A DNA stretch of 64,000 nucleotides from Balanoglossus misakiensis (taxonomy: Eukaryota > Hemichordata). The notes beneath the pieces are model-generated. The model was not told the origin of the DNA and did no database searches. It saw only the letters and a list, made by a program, of their open reading frames with translations. Positions 21,473 to 32,432 of the stretch are shown in pieces (position 1 is the stretch's first letter; each line of letters begins with the position of its first letter). The translations under genes and the position numbers were made by a program. The stretch lies in NCBI GenBank assembly GCA_040954595.2, contig CM082576.2:18414001-18478000 (forward strand). Reading direction: 5' to 3'.

Positions 21473-21639
21473 TCAAAGCCAGAACAGTATTCTGTCATTT
21501 TTCAACTTCGGAGCAGGGTCTAGGTTTCTTACAAAACGCGAAATCCCGAGGATCAACACAATATGCACAGCCAGATATGCAGCGAAAAAGCCTAGGATTA
21601 GAACCATGAAAGTGTTGTCATTGTTACCGAGTTCGTCAC
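21473..21639 (-). CDS. C-type lectin receptor, last exon: transmembrane helix and tail
   Basis: The acceptor is TTTTTTTCTTGACAG, in phase 1. After DELGNNDNT comes a strongly hydrophobic stretch (FMVLILGFFAAYLAVHIVLI), one membrane span. A basic residue after the helix (SRFVRN) and a short tail ending in FWL follow, with TGA at 21473-21475. The first two bases complete a Cys codon with the T that ends the exon at 22134-22241, and this match in phase ties the exons together. The tail is only about 20 residues and shows no ITAM or ITIM. Confidence 0.75.
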
Positions 21640-21867
21640 CTGTCAAGAAAAAAAATTGATAGCAAAAAAGCTTAAAGTGCAGAATATGAGGCCTTGGGCT
21701 ATAGGCGTGGACAGGATTCATTCGGGTTACTTGTGACGTGGGCAGGATCCATTCAGGTTACTTATGAAATACAGTATTATATATTTGCGAGCATAACCAT
21801 CTATATATTCAATAAAATCACTAGGCAAATATATTTTACCATTGACTGGTAAATGGCCAATCAAAAA

Positions 21868-21879
21868 CCACACACACAT

Positions 21880-21914
<35 letters not shown>

Positions 21915-21920
21915 CACAAC
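21868..21920. repeat. (CA)n microsatellite
   Basis: About 50 bp of CA repeats with small interruptions, inside the intron before the transmembrane exon. Confidence 0.95.
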
Positions 21921-22133
21921 ATCAGCAGCACAGCGTGGCCTAGCACAGACAACCATAAATGCAGCCAGAAGACAAAACCATGAAAGAAAGATGCACGGAC
22001 CTCTGGCAAAATAAAGAAGTGATATCATGCAGGTGTTTCAAAAATATTAAGGCCGCCCAGTCTCATTTTATATTATTTGATTGTGTTTTGTTTCTACAAT
22101 TGTGATTGTGAAGCACAGTGGGCCTATACTTAC

Positions 22134-22241
22134 AGCGGGGCACTTTCGAATAGCCATCGACAACACTAATGCTTGGGAAATGTTGGCACAGTGGACCTTT
22201 ACATGCAGTATGTTGAGAGAAGATGCTGGCGTCGATTGTAT
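22134..22241 (-). CDS. C-type lectin receptor, juxtamembrane exon
   Basis: Acceptor CTCCATATCAACAG and a consensus donor CGCT|GTAAGT. The exon is 108 bp, phase 1 at both ends, and encodes 35 full codons including two Cys (ACKGPLC). Its donor phase fits the transmembrane exon exactly. It is probably an extracellular membrane-proximal segment. No named domain was recognised. Confidence 0.6.
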
Positions 22242-22349
22242 CTGTTGATATGGAGACAGAATCAGTGTGGTCTCCCTCAACGTCTGGTTCAGTCCCATCA
22301 ATCAATTAATCAAGCAACAAAGTTTATATAGCGCCAAAATCCCCCCCCA

Positions 22350-22638
22350 TGCACTACAGTTGTAGCCGTTATAGTAGAGTTTTCCTTCAAGATGAAACCA
22401 GACACGCTCTCAGTGCCCTTGTAATCAGGGATGTCTGTCAGAACTTCGTTATCTGTCGTTTCGTATCGCTGCATTACGGTTAACTCTAACGAGGATTCTG
22501 TTTCAGTCATTCTAGTTTCAGATTTAGCATCAGCGCCAGTATCTTCTGTGACATCTGTTGACATTTTTGAATAACTGGTGTCAGTAACATCAGAGCTAAC
22601 ATGGTCTGTATACCCAGGTGTATTCGACACTGGTTCAC
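22350..22638 (-). CDS. C-type lectin receptor, Ser/Thr-rich stalk exon
   Basis: A good acceptor (GGTTTTACATTACAG, phase 1) starts a long frame rich in Ser, Thr, Glu and Asp (for example DVTDTSYSKMSTDVTEDTG), as expected for an O-glycosylated stalk between a lectin domain and the membrane. The 3' boundary is uncertain: no strong phase-1 donor is visible before the frame runs into repeat-like sequence near 22320-22350. Confidence 0.55.
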
Positions 22639-22699
22639 CTGTAATGTAAAACCCACAAGATATAACTGGTTTAGGATAAGTGGTATTCAAAGAAGCGTT

Positions 22700-25560
22700 G
22701 GGTCACAAAAGGGCGCCATGATTACTTCGGCTTGTATTAGTGATTCATTGAAGCATGTTAGGTCCATATCTGACAAGAAACTGCCACGCTGAATATTGCA
22801 ATTTCTGGTAACATCATTCATTCAAACTGCAATAAATCGATGGTGCAGATCGGATACACCTCTTAGTAAAACGGGTTTCCCGTTTATTTTTGGAGGACGT
22901 TTACACTTATTTTGTCTGCCGGTAATGTGGATAATGTAACGTTCTCGCGACGAAGGTTTTATTAGACACGCAAGAGAGAACCAATACAAGAAGTGGCGAT
23001 GCAGTTCTTTTCTGAGATGGCGACATTTCAGTACTTGCATGTCGCAACCGTTCGTGACTCAAGTTACATCTATTTAGAGTTCAACATATTAACAAACATG
23101 GTACAATTATTACGCCACAACTTTGCAATACAATGAAACTGCACACATTAGAAACCCGACCAAAATCCTAAAAGGTCGCCATTCGTCTTTACTTCATACA
23201 AAAAGTATTGCTTAACCAATTTGCATGGGAATCTCTGGTTTACTGTTGAACGATTTGATAAAGTTTAACATATACACCTACCATATCGACAGACAAATCT
23301 TCGATAAAGTAGACAATCATCCAAAATGTACAATTTTGTGGCTCTAAAAAATTACAATAAAAAATCGTTACTAATTCTGTTCAATACGATTATCAGGAAA
23401 AATCATTAAAACATGTTATCAGCTGAATCTGAATTGTGTCACATTCCTTAGGCTTCATTAAAGGGCGACGAACGCCTTATGCGCATGAGCCAAACTAGAG
23501 ACTCGGGCAGTATGCTGTTATAACAACAGACAAGATGGCGGAGACTAGTCTGTGTTGGAGATCAGGAACAGACAACAAATTGGATTAAACGAAGGGACAA
23601 ATCTAAAGTCTCATATTCGGCGCCCATGCAATAAGAAAGGATGCGGATGCAGCCAACTATTTGAATGTGCCAAAGGCAAACTTTGCAGAACATTTGGGTT
23701 GGACGTATTGTTTGTACATACGAAAGTACGCACATGCGCATAAGATGATCGTCGGCCTAAGCTACACATCCTTACTCAACTTGATGCACATATGTGCTCT
23801 ACTTATAGATGGAGACAACAGATCACGGACGCGCAGTCACTGTACATTTTCTAGTTAACATAGCAGTACACCTTATCTAGACGAAACTGTTTACTGTGGA
23901 TACATTGCGTTACAGTGTCTAATTGTGATGGTGTTACATTCACCAATATTCTGCTAGGGAAACATGTTTTAGTGAAGACAAATAAATAATTACAAATCCG
24001 CTCGAATACATGTTCTCCAAGGGCTACCGTATGGCTGGTGGTCCGCCCATGGTAAGTAAGTCAGTGGTGTCCCATCATAGTGCGTCCATTTATCCTCTGT
24101 ATGGAAATGCATACCATCTATCCACAATACTCTTTACAGAAAACCTTTATTGACGTAAAAAATAGAATTGATGTCAGGCCGGACAACTATGACTTCTTGC
24201 TTGTGATAGGTTTAGTTTATAGTGGATGCAACAAAAAGTGGAATGGATAACCGTTTTTTTTAGTAAAGCATGTTGCTTTTTACCTGTTTTCAAATTCCGT
24301 TTTCCTGAATTTCAAAATTAAATCCGCAACGAGTAAAAATTCGTTTGCGTTCTCGGGAAAGTTCACGTATACGGGCGTTCCGAAGGTTGCAATACATAAA
24401 CAAACTCGCCCTCGATCGACCTTCCGTACCACGTAGACAACATGACAGTGACACTTGCGGCATAATTTTTTTACGTATAGCTTCGTTGACATGACTGCTT
24501 GGTACATGGTACACGGTATGTATGGTGAACGAATGTCAAATCCAGCATCATCATCGAGAGGTTTGCTTTACGTGCGTGAGCGAGCCATGTTAACTGCGCG
24601 TGATTCAAGAGCAGACGACATGTACCGACGCAGTAGGAAGAAAAAAATAAACAAATCGCCGTTCGAGGTCGGGTTTGGAAATTAATAAATATCGCCGTAT
24701 TTATTCTGTTTATGTTTGCATTTTTTTTTACCCCTTAAAATGTTCGCATTGTTCGAAATCCTCCGTTATTCAGACGGAAATTGTACACGTCCACTGGTTC
24801 TTGGGCGCGTCGCGCGTCCATCGAATAACACGATACATTATAAGTAATAATGTATAGCTATGACGTCTCAAAATTCACTGGTATTGATAAAGCTATATTA
24901 CATATATTACATATGGCCTGCCGTTTACGTTTACACCCCGTTTCTTCATCTGACACTTGCAGTATCCTGTTTGCGACATACTGATGCCGACATCTGTGAA
25001 AGTCGCAGTCGTTGTGCTAGGTTACTTGCTGATATTTAGGACAGGTTTTTCAGGTTGTGTTGTAGGAATCTTTTCAATTATCTTGTTATGTCGTTATACA
25101 ATGTATGTTCCTCTGGCATGGCGATGTATACATTTCTGGGTGCCACTAGTTGTATGACTAGTAAACAACATTGTCCAATGAAAGATGGGAGTGTGGTGTA
25201 ACTAGCCTATACAAAATTGTGATATCATCGTAGTGTGACCTGTCCACGAAACAACCAATATCGTTGCCTGATCTCGTTTCTTTAATTTTCGGATGGTGTT
25301 CTTATGGTGTTTTCGATGTTTTCGTCTAAAATGGGAGTATCATATGTAATAATAATGTAATAACAGAACCCGATGGCGAGATCGTGCTGCAACAGAATAC
25401 ACCACCAGCACTCGTTCAAATACCGCGCTTGATCCATCTGGTCGTGGGGTTCTGTCATATTAGCCGTTCTACATCAAAGGCCTCGCCAATAGAGATCTCG
25501 TTGCAAATATAAATCGCACAACACGCAGGTCAGGTCAGACCCCTTTAAAATTAAAACAAC
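22700..25560 (-). other. Large intron region of the lectin gene; missing exon(s) not found
   Basis: The end of the lectin domain (the final W...C...Y-x-C part) should lie between the exon at 25576-25710 and the stalk exon. I could not identify it with confidence. Candidates near 22822-23040 and 24280-24510 lack convincing splice sites and Cys spacing. Confidence 0.45.
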
Positions 25561-25575
25561 ATTACCATATTACAC

Positions 25576-25710
25576 CACAATGTGCACCGTAATTGGTGTC
25601 TGTTCCAAACACCAAATCCATTACTGCGATACTTCTATCTATACTCGAACCGTCTGAGTGAACAAAGTGACCATTAGTCTCTCTATCATTGGCGTCGATC
25701 CAAACGAATT
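25576..25710 (-). CDS. C-type lectin receptor, lectin domain second exon
   Basis: The acceptor is CCTCTTTGCAATGGTTTACAG. The exon is 135 bp and phase 1 at both ends, with donor TGTG|GTGTAA. It encodes FVWIDANDRETNGHFVHSDG, the standard core of a C-type lectin-like domain (W-I-G-x-N-D-x-x-x-E-G-x-F-x-W-S-D-G), then a segment ending in TNYGAHC. The Glu/Asn-Asp Ca2+ and sugar motifs (EPN or QPD, WND) are not visible, so carbohydrate binding cannot be assumed. Confidence 0.8.
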
Positions 25711-25901
25711 CTGTAAACCATTGCAAAGAGGAAAAGCATGTTGAACGTTGAGTAATACATGTAGATTTGTTTACTTTAAAAGTCATGTTGATTATTACAA
25801 CAATTATACTTCTGAGTGAGAAGACATCGTTCGTATGAACAAGCAGTAATGACAAAGTTGGGTACTCTATTACTCTTTACCGGAATGTGGTAGGACATCA
25901 C

Positions 25902-26072
25902 CTCGCCAAACCAATAACGCTATAAAGCTGACAACTATATTCATGGTCTCTTGGTCGTAAAACCTCAACAGATGCCCACTGTCCTGCTCACATGCTCTTT
26001 TTGCTTCCAGCCACGTTGTTTCATAGTTGGAAAGTTTCAACTCATTTTCGATCAGGGATATAAGCTCTTGGG
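25902..26072 (-). CDS. C-type lectin receptor, lectin domain first exon
   Basis: The acceptor is ATGCCATGTGTTTCAG and the donor CGAG|GTGATG. The exon is 171 bp and phase 1 at both ends. It encodes a helix and then TTWLEAKRACEQDSGHLLRF, the canonical W-x-E-A-x-x-x-C-x-x-x-G-G-x-L opening of a C-type lectin-like domain. The donor G plus the next exon's AA makes a Glu codon, giving a seamless join to FVWIDAND. A TTAA-flanked MITE begins about 30 bp upstream of the acceptor. Confidence 0.85.
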
Positions 26073-26104
26073 CTGAAACACATGGCATTTACAAACATGA
26101 TTAA

Positions 26105-26704
26105 GATGGTTGGAAAGGCTATTTTTGAACCAAAATCTCTCAATGTTTGTGAATTTATTTTCGCAAGTTAGAATAAAGATAATGACTTGAAATTTGCAGC
26201 ATGTATTCTTAACAAACTAAAAAGTGAGGGAAAAATATGACTGTAAAAATATCTGCTAAAATTATGAAATTTGATACGCCTAAATATAAATATTCATAAT
26301 TTTACAAAATATTGATTGAATCTTGACATGTTTTCACAAATTATTGAATAATTTGTATTCATTTTAAAATGAAGCAACCCCTCCAGCAATGTATGGGACA
26401 CTTTCAGCAAAAACTTATTTTTTTCAAAGTTATCACTCAGGAAAATTTAAATGCCCTTGGCTAGGGGAACCCGTCCTTGTGCGCATAGCCTAGGAGAAGT
26501 CTTCCCCTAGAGGGCGCTCAAATAAGGCTCCCTAGCTTCCTTGCCAGATGTATGAAATTAGGTATCATAAAACCAGCCATATCTTGTTACACGTTTATTG
26601 CCCCGAATTTTTCATAAGTTTAATTTTTCTCTAATACATTTCTAGATATAAATTCAGTGTTTTTAAATGAAATTTTAACTGACGCCCTAGCCTTTCCAAC
26701 TACC
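26105..26704. mobile_element. TTAA-targeting non-autonomous transposon, short copy
   Basis: Flanked by TTAA (26101-26104 and 26705-26708). The right end TAGCCTTTCCAACTACC matches the family terminus; the left end GATGGTTGGAAAGGCTA has two changes. It is inverted relative to the copy at 14910-15896 and lacks about 390 internal bases, with the gap between the TTTAAAT and TTTTCCTGAGTGATAAC blocks. It lies in intron 1 of the lectin gene. Confidence 0.85.
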
Positions 26705-27011
26705 TTAAGATCTTGTGTTGGCAGTACAGTTCTAAATCTGAACTAGAATGTGCACGTTAATTTAAAAACGTGTATTGTCTACATTAACTTCAAGTATTTA
26801 TAGTGTTGGCAACTGATGGTACATAGATTGAACGTATATTCTGACATTTAATAACAGAATTCAAAACTGTTATGATTTGTGATCATTGTCACTTTCCTCG
26901 AAATGACATGTCTATGGCAAGATAATGAAGTTGTTAAACACTGCTACTCTTATACTGAGATTACCATCAGGAATACATTAAAGTGGAAAACATGAAAATT
27001 GTCTACAATAC

Positions 27012-27093
27012 CGTTCACTGTCACCTCGGTATGTGAGAAAATTACCACGGATACAATACTAAAGTAGCACAGCCATCGATGTAGTTGTCCCAT
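27012..27093 (-). CDS. C-type lectin receptor, first coding exon: signal peptide
   Basis: ATG at 27093 begins MGQLHRWLCYFSIVSVVIFS, with a basic n-region and hydrophobic core, followed by a polar HTEVTVN stretch that fits a cleavage region. A donor AACG|GTATTG after 27 codons plus one base is phase 1 and fits the acceptor of the next exon (G+CC = Ala). An upstream in-frame ATG exists in the same open frame, but this Met gives the compact signal peptide. Confidence 0.6.
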
Positions 27094-27343
27094 TGTTGAG
27101 CGAATATAGTGACGTGTGTGACGTGGTATATCCACGCCTTTAAAACCGCTTCTCTCATGTGCGCACAAGATTATTCCATCATACAATAGGCGTCATGTTT
27201 TTTCGATCGACTTTATGTACAATTGCCTCTAGAGTACTACATGTGTTGAATTTAACCCTTTCAAGCCCAGAACCCTCTATAGATGTCCAACCTTCCCATG
27301 GAAAACAACTGGTTTGGACTGGACTATAGTGGTGAAAGGGGTA

Positions 27344-27880
27344 AAAGAATAATCAACCTCTAATTTAAATAATCCCATATATGGTAAACAACGTGTGTCT
27401 AAGTCTTTTATTGATGTTTTTATTAGATATATTTTGGAAGAAGCATGCTTGTTTAATCGTCGGAAACCAAGAATGTAGTACTGAATTTAAAGGAATACAA
27501 TACTTCTAATTTGTATATTCCCATATATAGACAAAGGGGTGTGTCCAAGTCTTTTATTGATGTTTTTATTATATATATTTTGGAAGAAGCATGCTTGTTT
27601 AATCGTCGGAAACCAAGAATGTAGTACTGAATTTAAAGGAATACAATACTTCTAATTTGTATATTCCCATATATAGACAAAGGGGTGTGTCCAAGTCTTT
27701 TATTGATGTTGTTATTAGATATATTTTGGAAGAAGCATGCTTGTTTAATCGTCGGAAACCAAGAATGTAGTACTGAATTTAAAGGAATACAAAACTTCTA
27801 ATTTGTATATTCCCATATATAGACAAAGGGGTGTGTCCAAGTCTTTTATTGATGTTGGCATTAGATATATCTTGGGAGAC
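27344..27880. repeat. 146-bp tandem repeat, about 3.5 copies
   Basis: The phrase AAGTCTTTTATTGATGTT recurs at 146-bp spacing (about 27401, 27547, 27693, 27839), with units containing GGAAGAAGCATGCTTG and CGTCGGAAACCAAG. The inner units are almost identical. Confidence 0.9.
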
Positions 27881-28428
27881 GTGTAAACTGCGGAAATGTC
27901 GAGCAAATCTCGTGACAATTGCAAGGGAGTGGATGGTTGTTAGTGAAGATACCAAACGCGAATGTGAGTTGTTCTGTGCACGCACCAGATGGCTGATAGA
28001 ATTCGCGTGCCGCACAGAAGAATAAAGCATCGAGTTTCGTAGCATGTTTACGCCATCAGCACATTGTATCGAATTCAGGTACGATGTAACGTTATCCTAT
28101 ACCACAATATCCCACCTAAGGCATACATGCAAAATTACTTCTGCTGCGGCGAGAGGTCTCAGAGAGGGAAAGTCTCACTATACAATCCCACGACAGTCAA
28201 AAGATAAAACTAAAAAAATTCGGTCTAAGTTTGGTACACTTTCTGTTCATTTTGTTTAAATGGGAGAGTTCCCGGAGACGAGGATGGTAACTGTACTTGT
28301 ATAGCAAACAGAGGTAGAAGTACAGTGAATTATTGTTGTATTTCAACAAGATTGTTTCTGTATATCACTCGGTTTGAAATCCCTACAGTGTTTGGATCTG
28401 ACCATTTTCCGTTGATATGTAATCTTAA
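27881..28428. other. No gene recognised
   Basis: Two short open frames (27831-28025 and 28044-28259) lack recognisable domains, and their start regions overlap repeat DNA. Confidence 0.45.
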
Positions 28429-28700
28429 AGGGACAAAGTCCTCTCTCTTGCTGCCCTTTTCCATCAATTATGTTTGATACAAGATACCGTTTATGTTAAT
28501 GTACATGTGAATATGTAGTGAGTGGACGTTCAATCACACACAACTTCCATCCTGCTTGTATGATAAGAGAGTAGAACCTCACCCAACATGAATTGATGGT
28601 AGAGACCAATTATTTAAATTGGCGTGATTTTTCACTCTCGTATCTACAAGTGGGGTGGAAGTTGTCTGTGGTTGAGCGTTCATTCACTACATATACACAT
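28429..28700. repeat. Dispersed repeat family R1, foldback copy
   Basis: It starts AAAGGGACAAAGTCCTCTC and contains TTATGTTTGATACAAGA, GTGGACGTTCAATCACACAC and CAACTTCCATCCTGCTTGTA. Then, inverted, come CTACAAGTGGGGTGGAAG, GAGCGTTCATTCACTACAT and ACACATGTA. The two halves can pair, so this copy shows the family to be a foldback element. Confidence 0.75.
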
Positions 28701-28746
28701 GTACTTGGAGATAAATATTCTTAGCCTTATAGTTCAACCACACAAA

Positions 28747-30047
28747 GAAGTATTTTTGTGATAAATTGCAACTGTCTGTAGCCTCTGGGAAGGACCACAA
28801 AAAATGGCAAGTCATCAATGAAATTTTGAACAAAAATTCAAAGGTTAATGCTCCACAAAAAATAAAAGATGACAAACACCCCGGGAATTTTGTTACTAAA
28901 AATATTGATATAGCTGACGCCTTTAATTCTTTTTTTTGTCAACATTGGACAAAATATAGCATCACAAATACATTGTAGCGCTATCTAGCATCACAAATAC
29001 ATTGTAGCGCTAATTTCAATGATTGCCTTGGTATTCGTCATTTTCATTCTTTCTTTTTCCATCCTGTGCATTCTGGTGATATACTCAGAGAAATTAATGT
29101 ATTAGATCACTGTAAAGCTGCTGGTTTTGATGATATTTATCCAAAACTTGTAAAGGAATCAGCTGATTATATTACAGAACCATTTGCTCATATTGTTAAT
29201 ATTTCCTTGTCACAGGGTATTTTTCCAGAGAAACTGAAAATGGCAAGAGTAACACCAATTTTTAAAAAGGGTTGTGTTCATGATATAGGAAATTACAAAC
29301 CTATCTCTGTCTTGCCAATCTTTAGTAAGCTGTACGAGTCTATTGTAAATAAGCAACTGTGTTCTTTTTTTGAAAAATTTGATATTCCCACTAACAGCCA
29401 ATATGGATTTCGTAAGAAATTTAGTACCAATTTAGCTTTACCAGATCTCACAACTGAAAAAGCACATTGATAACGGTATCTTCATTGATTTTTAAAAGGC
29501 ATTTGATACGATTAACCACACAATTTTGTTAGCTAAGCTATGCCACTATGGGATTAGGGGATCCACACTTAATTGGTTTAAGACTTATATAGAAGACCGA
29601 CAACAGTATGTCAAGGTCAATAATTATACTTCAAAAGTGAAAAGGATCTCCTGTGGGATTCCACAGGGATCAATTCTAGGTCCACTTCTTTTTCTAGTAT
29701 ATATAAATGATATCTGCAGGTCCTCAGACTATTTTCAATTCAGGTTATTTGAAGATGATACCAATTTATTTTGTTCAGATAAGCAGGACAAAATCGATCT
29801 TGCCACTCTGAATGTTTAGCTAACTAAAGTACAGACCTGGTGTAAGTCAAATAAACTTACTATTAATATTGACAAAACAAACTATGTTATTTTCAAAACA
29901 GCCCAGGCAAAATTTAATCCTGAGGGGGATTTATATGTCTCTGATTTACCAATACGAAATGTTTCATCTGCTGTTTATCTTGGAGTTACTCTTGACTCAT
30001 CATTATCCTGGAAGTCTCACATCAACATTATTTTTAAGAAGGTTAGC
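28747..30047 (+). pseudogene. 5'-truncated LINE RT copy
   Basis: Nearly identical by eye to 33842-35129 of the longer LINE. RT blocks include MARVTPIFKKGCVHDIGNYK, SQYGFRKKFSTNLAL and SCGIPQGSILGPLLFLVYI, and the Ala of the F-A-D-D box is replaced (LFEDDTNLF). It has a deletion near 29460-29490, a stop in the DFKKAF region, a stop at 29818 and a 29-bp tandem duplication near 28960-29010. Flanking 33-bp sequences at 28712 and 30211 are similar to each other. Confidence 0.9.
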
Positions 30048-30239
30048 CATGATCATACATGCGTTTTTCTTTAAAAATGTCCCTAACAGTAATTTTCATC
30101 CTGACTTTCATTCTGACATAACAGTTATATGTTGAGATGACTGTCCATGATACGATGCAGGATGCAAAAATATCACACTGAAGCCATTTACATATGACAA
30201 TTACCTGGAAATAAATATTCTAAGCTTAATAGTTCAACC

Positions 30240-31227
30240 TCACTTGCGTTATTTGTTTCATTTTTTCTCAAATTGGTTTAAATAAATGCATTAACGGGCA
30301 TTTATTTGAATCTGGTTATTCTCTCAGAATTTTTGTTTTATGTTTCAACCACATCACACATTTTCTTGTTCTCCTGCCTGGAATTTATCCCAAAATGTCT
30401 ATGAGTCAACAAGTCATGTTTACGTGTGTAGACCATTCTTACTATTAAGAAATGCATTCAAGTCCGGGCTTGAATGCATTTTTTGTCAACAAAAACACAT
30501 GCTGGTAGAGTTGAGAAGACAAATACTAATCCTGATATAGGGAGCCGAACAAGAAACCATGGTTTACACACAGAACAATAAAACTGACAAAATAGTCACA
30601 AGTTACAGATAGTTGTGCCAGTTTTATTATAGAGATTAATGACGGAAAATGCACTTTTGTCGAATAGAGTGTCTGTTTCATAGCCAGCGACTTATGACAG
30701 TTACAAGGCCAACAAAGATGTTTTCCAGTTGCATGGAGAAGCTTCGATAAAGATTTAATAAACTAGCATCTCTGAAATCATGTACGCCTATTTTGGGACC
30801 TCTCTGTTAGCATATAGCACAACTGCAAATTAATTGACAGAGAAATATCCATGTGTGCACATATCGTGCACTTACTGTGTTGCGATAGGCTCTGGCTACC
30901 TGAGCCTTGAAATGCATCGTCGCCCGGGCCGGTTGCGTGTTATACTCGAAATAACCATTTGCTAATTTCTAACAGCAATTACTTTTCTTGTAGATGTTCA
31001 CTTAGTAAATACAGTTTAATTTTTCGTGTAATACATATACATTATTCTCTATTTCGGTATGTGGTGTTTAACAGTAAGATGATAAGATTTCTTGGGCGAT
31101 GGCTAAAGTATCTTCGTCCTGTTCTTTCTTCCATTGACATTACAAATAACTTGCTGCAAGTTTATACATATGATATCCATAAGTCATGTGTCAAAATATT
31201 CTTTCCCACTTTACATGTGCACAAGTT
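30240..31227. other. No gene recognised
   Basis: AT-rich unique sequence with only short, unconvincing open frames. Confidence 0.5.
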
Positions 31228-31520
31228 TTACACTGTGTGAAATGTTCTGTATCCATCGAGTTACAGCAGAATCCATTTTGATGGATTCTTACAATATACA
31301 ATGGAATCCACAGAGAATCCTTCGATATCCTCTACATGGTATCCAGCATAAGAATATACAATGGATTCTCACAGTATCCACAAATCTTTGGTATTTGAGA
31401 ATACATTTCAGAATCCTTTGTGGATACCGCTGGATACTGTTACCACAATGCATTGTGGTATTACTGTCTAACAGTAAGAGCGGGAATCCATCATTCAAAC
31501 CATTGGATTCTGTTGCCATT
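31228..31520. repeat. AGAATCC/GGATTCT-rich block, left copy
   Basis: It opens ACACTGTGTGAAATGTTCTG and then has many copies of GGATTCT or AGAATCC in both orientations. The outer end is the inverse of the outer end of the block at 36890-37157. Confidence 0.75.
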
Positions 31521-31859
31521 ATGCATTTTGGGTTTCAAAGGCGAAGTTGAGCATAGCAACATGGAAGGGTCACCAACAAAATTTTAAAAATCTTAAAAGT
31601 TTGAAACATTGTATTTTTCACATAACTGACTAATTACTCGGGCTTCATGCTAATGGTTGCGATGTCTAAGCTAAAGTGGACGTTCAGCACTAATATGCAA
31701 TTTGAACTGAGATTAAGCCATGATTTCTCTCTAAGTAGTAATTGATTTAAACATTTAAATTCTCTGTGCTCTTGGTTCAGTCCTGGACTCTACCGCTTTG
31801 GTGTGTTACAACGCATATTGTTTAATTTTGTATGCTTGGTCGAGAAATGCACAATAGCT
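31521..31859. other. Spacer before the LINE
   Basis: No coding signal seen. It may include the degraded 5' UTR of the LINE. Confidence 0.4.
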
Positions 31860-31882
31860 TGGTTAAATTGAGAGGTTCGTAG

Positions 31883-32365
31883 GTGTATCTTGAAATAAGA
31901 GGCATACCAGAATTGCCAAATGAAAATACTGATACAGTAGCCCTGAAAGTCATCCAACTCATAGAAAAAGACATAACCAGTTCAGATATTGACGTGTCAC
32001 ATCGAATCAAGAAACGTCAAGCACTCGGCAATGAACACATTGACCACGGTACCAATACCCGGTTTCCTGCCGCAATCATTGTGCGTTTCACCAGAAGAAA
32101 AATTCGTGACGCGGTCTACAAGCAACGCAAAAATATGTCTCGCTTCAAAACATCGGACATTGGCTACCAAGTAGAAAACAAGATATACATCAACGAAAAT
32201 CTGACACCAGGACGAAGATCTTTATTCACAAAGGTAAATGCCAGAAGAAAAGAATATGGATGGAAATACTTGTGGACGCAATACGGAAAAATCCTGACAA
32301 AGAAAGTCGACGGGTCACCAACTGTCTACATTCCGAATGAGGAAAGTCTCGCCAAAATCTGCTAG
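31883..32365 (+). pseudogene. LINE ORF1-like protein, N-terminally truncated
   Basis: LEIRGIPELPNENTD, DIDVSHRIKKRQ, FPAAIIVRFTRRKIRDAVY and IYINENLTPGRRSLF match the RRM plus C-terminal-domain style of LINE ORF1 proteins, which bind RNA and act as chaperones. The stop TAG ends a normal C-terminus. The usual N-terminal coiled coil is missing, so this is not a full ORF1. Confidence 0.75.
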
Positions 32366-32432
32366 GCGTCCTTTAACTACTACATCATAGTGTACAAGCA
32401 AACTCATCATCGGCGAAACCACAGACCACTTC

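Noticed and set aside
22822-23040. Candidate last exon of the lectin domain (Y-W-F-S-L-A-C)
   Set aside because: No acceptor in phase 1 and no matching Cys pair; not better than chance.
24280-24514. Minus-strand frames as lectin exons
   Set aside because: Cys-containing but lacking C-type lectin spacing and splice sites.
31134-31550. 138-codon frame over the AGAATCC-rich block
   Set aside because: Created by the repeated motifs; the reverse strand is equally open and no domain is present.
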